From contig WBMZ01002648.1 of assembly GCA_013400975.1 (NCBI GenBank), forward strand, positions 1 through 64,000: a DNA stretch of 64,000 nucleotides. The letters are read 5' to 3'. The number at the start of each line of letters is the position of its first letter. Position 1 is the stretch's first letter. The notes below the pieces were generated by a model. It was not told the origin of the DNA and ran no database searches. It saw nothing but the letters and a program-made list of their open reading frames with translations. A program made the translations under genes and the position numbers. Below are positions 60,019-64,000 of the stretch, piece after piece. The stretch is from Atrichornis clamosus. Its lineage: Eukaryota > Chordata > Aves > Passeriformes > Menuridae.

Positions 60019-61539
60019 CTACCAACTGTGATCATGGAAATGATGAAATAAGACACATAATTTTAATTTATTAGCCTACCTCTTGTTCTTCAATTTCCCT
60101 GCTGCACTCTTAAGTGGGTAAAACCTTTTACAGATACTGCCATGACATTTGTTTCCTGGATAACCAGCCCTACAGTGTCTTTTTATGACACTTGTAGGTA
60201 CACTAACGCTGGAAAGAAACCTGCAAAGAGATTTAATAAAATATGCAACATAACTAGCTACTGGGGAGAAATTCAAATTGTATTTCTGTGCATTTTTAGA
60301 ATTGTTTATCAGGCTTGTATACATATAGAAAGACCAATTAACTTAGACACTACGAGTCCACGAGAATACCCTATGTAAATATAATGAATGAATTCTGTAA
60401 GAAAATGCCTCTGTGAAATAAATTATTCAACTGTTTTGGCAGACAGACTGTCCTTTATCCAATGCTTCAGTGGAAAGCAGAAGAAAATGCAACTGGAGTA
60501 GCCTTGTAACATAACATATGTAAATCTTTTCTGAGCTATTTGGTGGCAATTTAAATGCCCTTAAGCATGCAGGCTGATGGCCTTGGTAATTGTTTTCCCA
60601 GTCATCTGGGAATCTTCTAATCATTCCTTAAATTTTGCATCAGTAACACCTGTACTCTTCCATCAGCTCACACTTCTGTGCTGCTTTTGGGACTGTGGGC
60701 AGAACTAGCTGCTGATGTAACTCCAAATTTCACTGCAAAAAACGTGTGCAGACAGTACTTGATTCAGTGGAGATGTTATCTATGTGTGAACAATGAATAT
60801 TAACAAGTCTCTTCCTGCTGTGCAGATTTAGGTCGAGTTGCTTTGTACTGCTAAAGAAATGCCAGTATTATCTGTACCTCGTTTATATATCCATTGAGTA
60901 AATCTGAATGGCACTTAGGGAATACACATTTGGATGAAAGGAGCTATAGAAATTGAGCTAATGCAGTGAATCCAAGTACAAATTAATTCATTTATCATGA
61001 TACAGGTATTTGAACAGGTGAGTATTTTCCTATATCCTACTCAGCCTCCTCTCACATATTGCTATTGTTATAAGAGACTAGATAAATCCCAGAAACTTTA
61101 TCAGTTAGCAAACTTTCTTTTCTCTTCATGTGAGTGACAAAGAGAGTATCAATTGTTCTTTGTAAAGCTCTTATGAAGAGTCTGCAGTCTTCCAGCTGTT
61201 TTATTCAGGTATATGAGCATCAGCCAACTATGGCCCTTTTAACTAAAAAGTTATTAACTAAATTTAATTAATTTTCAATGTGTCTTAATTTATACATGTA
61301 ATACTATAGAAATGAACACCACTATACATTCACCCATTTCCTCAAAGACTAGCCACACTCATACAATATATCTTCACCACTGTCAGACCTGGAATCACGT
61401 TAGATGGAATGTCCCCAATGGCTCACTGGCTTTAGCACAGCTGTCATTGACTACAAAAAAACCAGATCTAACCTTCCATTAGGGAAAATTTATTGGCTTT
61501 TGTCTGTGGGATCCATTCAAAATGTTGCAGTCTGCACAC

Positions 61540-61860
61540 TTTGGATAAGTAGCTGCAGCAGATCAGCACAAAAGTTCATCTAGCCTGGCATCCTGCTATG
61601 AGAGATGGCCATATGAGAATGCCTGCCTAGAGGTCACACAGTGGTGACTCTGATGTACTTTCCCAGCTCTAACGATTTGTGTCTTAGTGATTTCCTCAAC
61701 CAAAAGCGTTATCCCTGTAGTTAACAGCCTCATGTATCTATTTTCCATTCTAATTTGTCTAATTGCTTTTTGACACTATGTAAATGTTTAAGCATCCACA
61801 GCGCCCTGTTGCAAGCAATGCTTCAGCTTAATTACGCATTGTGGGAACACAGAAAGTCTG
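61540..61860 (-). mobile_element. Ancient CR1/L3-type LINE relic, antisense
   Basis: Read on the plus strand, the segment follows the order of a familiar antisense CR1 3' region of turtles, crocodilians and birds. First comes aagttcatctagcctggcat (about 61572-61592). A diverged middle follows, then a tctaattgctttttgacac-like block (about 61757-61780), then gcatccacagcgccctgttg and ttcagcttaattacgcattg at about 61793-61853. The last block corresponds to the usual phrase about a shortfall of GTGCGTTGTGTGAA. The element would therefore lie on the minus strand. It is much more diverged than the CR1 copies at 5.7, 48-50 and 53-56 kb. No coding frame survives. Confidence 0.65.
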
Positions 61861-64000
61861 ATCTGCAAAGGGCAGGCTTGGCTCCTAAGAGACTTCGCAG
61901 TTAGCCTGGCCTTTGGAAAGGATTTAGGATGAATTCACTGTAATGGGCTCTTAATTATTAGAAATGCCATCTTGTATGTTATCTGGAGCTAGATATCTGC
62001 AAAGTTCCTGAAATTAGAGCTGTGGAATGTAAATATGCTCCTGCACTAGATATAGGTGCTTCCTTAACAGACAGTCTGGGTGAAGGGAAGAACCACCAAG
62101 ACCAGGGGATGCCTGGGGCTGAAGAGAAGACAAAGCAGGAGAAGCAGAACCCAAGCTGTCAGTGTTCTATGTGAAAACTTACACTGAGCTTGGCTTCAGG
62201 TTGTGGACTACTATTAATCATCTGTGAGGTGGGGTAAAAGCTACCAGCATGCAAACTGTAATGGGAACAAACCTTGTATTTGCTAGTATTTATGGATGTT
62301 TGTCATCTTTTTCTCTTCTTTTTTTTTCTTTACTGAAAAGACTATGTTAGGTAACGAGTCTCTGTCTCACAGAAGAGCCAGAAATAATGATCTCGTATAA
62401 ATGGATTAATGTAATGTATTTAAAAATGAAAAGGATTAAGCTCTTGCTAAATTATTTAAGTCTGCTTATGAATATACAAGCAAGTACAGACAGAATTTTG
62501 CCTTTTATTTTTTACTTGAAGATTGATTGTCTCTTAAGAAAAAGAAAGAAAAAAAAGCCCATATCAAATAAGGATGAAAGTGAACTCTTTCTTCTTTATT
62601 TAACTGAACCTTCATTCTGTGAACAAATTTGACTCCTGCTTTGCATTGGTAGCACGAAAGATGTTGATTTCTGCATTCAGCCCCAGACATTTTGTCACAT
62701 GAGTTACAGGAAATGAGATTGGAACCTGTCTTCAGACAAAAATCTGAGGAGATTCAAACTGCAATTCAAACACACTGTAAAGATGATTGGATTTTCACAC
62801 AGACAAAGCTGAGAGCCTCCATTAGATCACTAGTGTTTCTGTAAAGGCCAGTCATGCTGAGACAGTGACAGGTGCATATATTAACACATCCCAAGATCAT
62901 AGTTAAGATCTGAGTCTGAAGAATTTCAGACTGAGTGATGCATAAATATATCACAAGAAATACAGGAGGGCAGTGACAACCAAAATTATATTTGGAAAGG
63001 GCTTCTTTCTTACTCTATGCTTCAACCACTCCAAACCCTTAAATGCTAACTCAAGTGATTGAAATATTCCTAATTTTAGCATCTTCAACATGACAGTAGA
63101 ATTATCTGAACAGGAACATTTCAGTCATTACATTTGAATCGGAAAGTGAAAGAAAATGAATGCGACTTAATATTTCAATGATCTTCTGAGCAGTTTAAAT
63201 GATGAAGCATCAGTACTTATGAAGGTAAAAAACAGAGAAATAACCTTCACTGATTATGCAGTCACATGTGTTCTAATTCATATTCATACAACAGAAAACA
63301 GACCAAAAATTGCCTTACATGGCACACACACAAAAAATCAATATGGTACAACCTGACATCTTCTAACAAAAATGTTCCACTTTAACCAGCATCTTATATG
63401 TTGGTTTATGACATTTTCTTGATCATAAATTGCAACACATCCAGGCAATATTATTTTGGTACAAGATGAAGATGTCAAAGAACCTCCTACACTGGCATTC
63501 TTATATGTTATTTCAGAAATATAACTTACAACCCATACTACATCTGAGCAAGAAAAATTCTGAGATAATATTTACTTTATACTCCAAGAGATGAGAAGTG
63601 TTAGGTTCTTTTGCTACAACCAATCAACCCTCCATGCAGTCTTACCTGAAGACAGCTAAACTACTGAGGCAGACAGATAACTAATTCAACTTCATTCATT
63701 GACAATACATGGAAAGCAAGTGGTCCAGAAGCAAGTAGTTCAAATACTCAGTGTTCGCTTTGACAGATAAATTATGTCATATTTTTGATCATACAGGACA
63801 TGAAAATTACAGATAATTTTATGTAGTGAGTGAAAATAAAAAGCAAGTATCCTTGTGTAACAAATACTGTCTAAACTCCAGCAGGTAGACTCTTAGAGAC
63901 CCTAAGAAATCCTGCAAGATATTTTATAAAATCTCAAAACCTAAGGACTTTTCAGTTTTCCTAATCTCATTTCCCCTGTCAATTAGTAGAAGTATATTCA
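61861..64000. other. AT-rich stretch without a recognisable gene
   Basis: I see no gene, RNA gene or recognisable repeat up to the right edge. Open frames are below about 82 codons and overlap on both strands near 62.4-62.7 kb. Confidence 0.55.

Larger units (their letters stand above)
55901..61539. other. AT-rich stretch without a recognised gene
   Basis: No repeat or RNA gene is recognisable. It includes the overlapping open frames at 58413-58872 (listed separately) and a cluster of short inverted repeats between 59.15 and 60.02 kb. Confidence 0.5.

Noticed and set aside
1..64000. CRISPR arrays, bacterial operons, riboswitches, ribosomal or spliceosomal RNA genes
   Set aside because: None is seen. 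The window is vertebrate in character and no regularly spaced repeat or recognisable structural RNA other than the tRNA relic was found.

Overview
This window looks like ordinary AT-rich vertebrate intergenic or intronic DNA, most likely from a bird. The basis is that every mobile element I can recognise belongs to the CR1 LINE clade. There are copies of different ages on both strands, with the typical avian CR1 3' ends, and I see no Alu/B1-type SINEs, L1 or DNA transposons. Short N runs (6483, 26639, 48392-48400) show that this is a draft assembly. No complete host protein-coding gene can be supported. Most open frames are short chance frames, or broken pieces of CR1 ORF1/ORF2.

Layout. 1-446: 3' end of a CR1 (+), cut by the window edge. 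447-5585: no gene, with A-rich low-complexity patches. 5586-5668: a decayed proline tRNA (AGG anticodon) whose A box, B box and T8 terminator are still readable, followed two bases later by a 5'-truncated CR1 (+, about 5671-7021) that starts in the reverse transcriptase (RT) domain. 7022-13739: no certain gene, but two phase-compatible candidate exons on the minus strand (10020-9738 and 9219-8975). About 13740-14052: a CpG-rich island, the only one in the window and the best candidate promoter or first exon. It has a good splice donor on the minus strand. 14053-47939: AT-rich, with two small ancient CR1 relics (about 15905-15978 and 17487-17545), a slightly GC-richer patch at about 33400-33780 and a TG-rich microsatellite. 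About 47940-50145: a rearranged CR1 (+) with endonuclease and 3' parts separated by about 570 bp of unrelated DNA. 53272 to about 55900: a long CR1 (-) with an ORF1 esterase remnant, the endonuclease, and the 3' end, but no RT core. About 61540-61860: an ancient CR1/L3-like relic (-).

Nothing here forms an operon or pathway. The interest lies in the tRNA/CR1 junction, in two CR1 copies that both lost the RT core, in the orphan CpG island with possible minus-strand exons, and in a few short inverted repeats near 59.1-60.0 kb. I did not find a convincing undescribed system.
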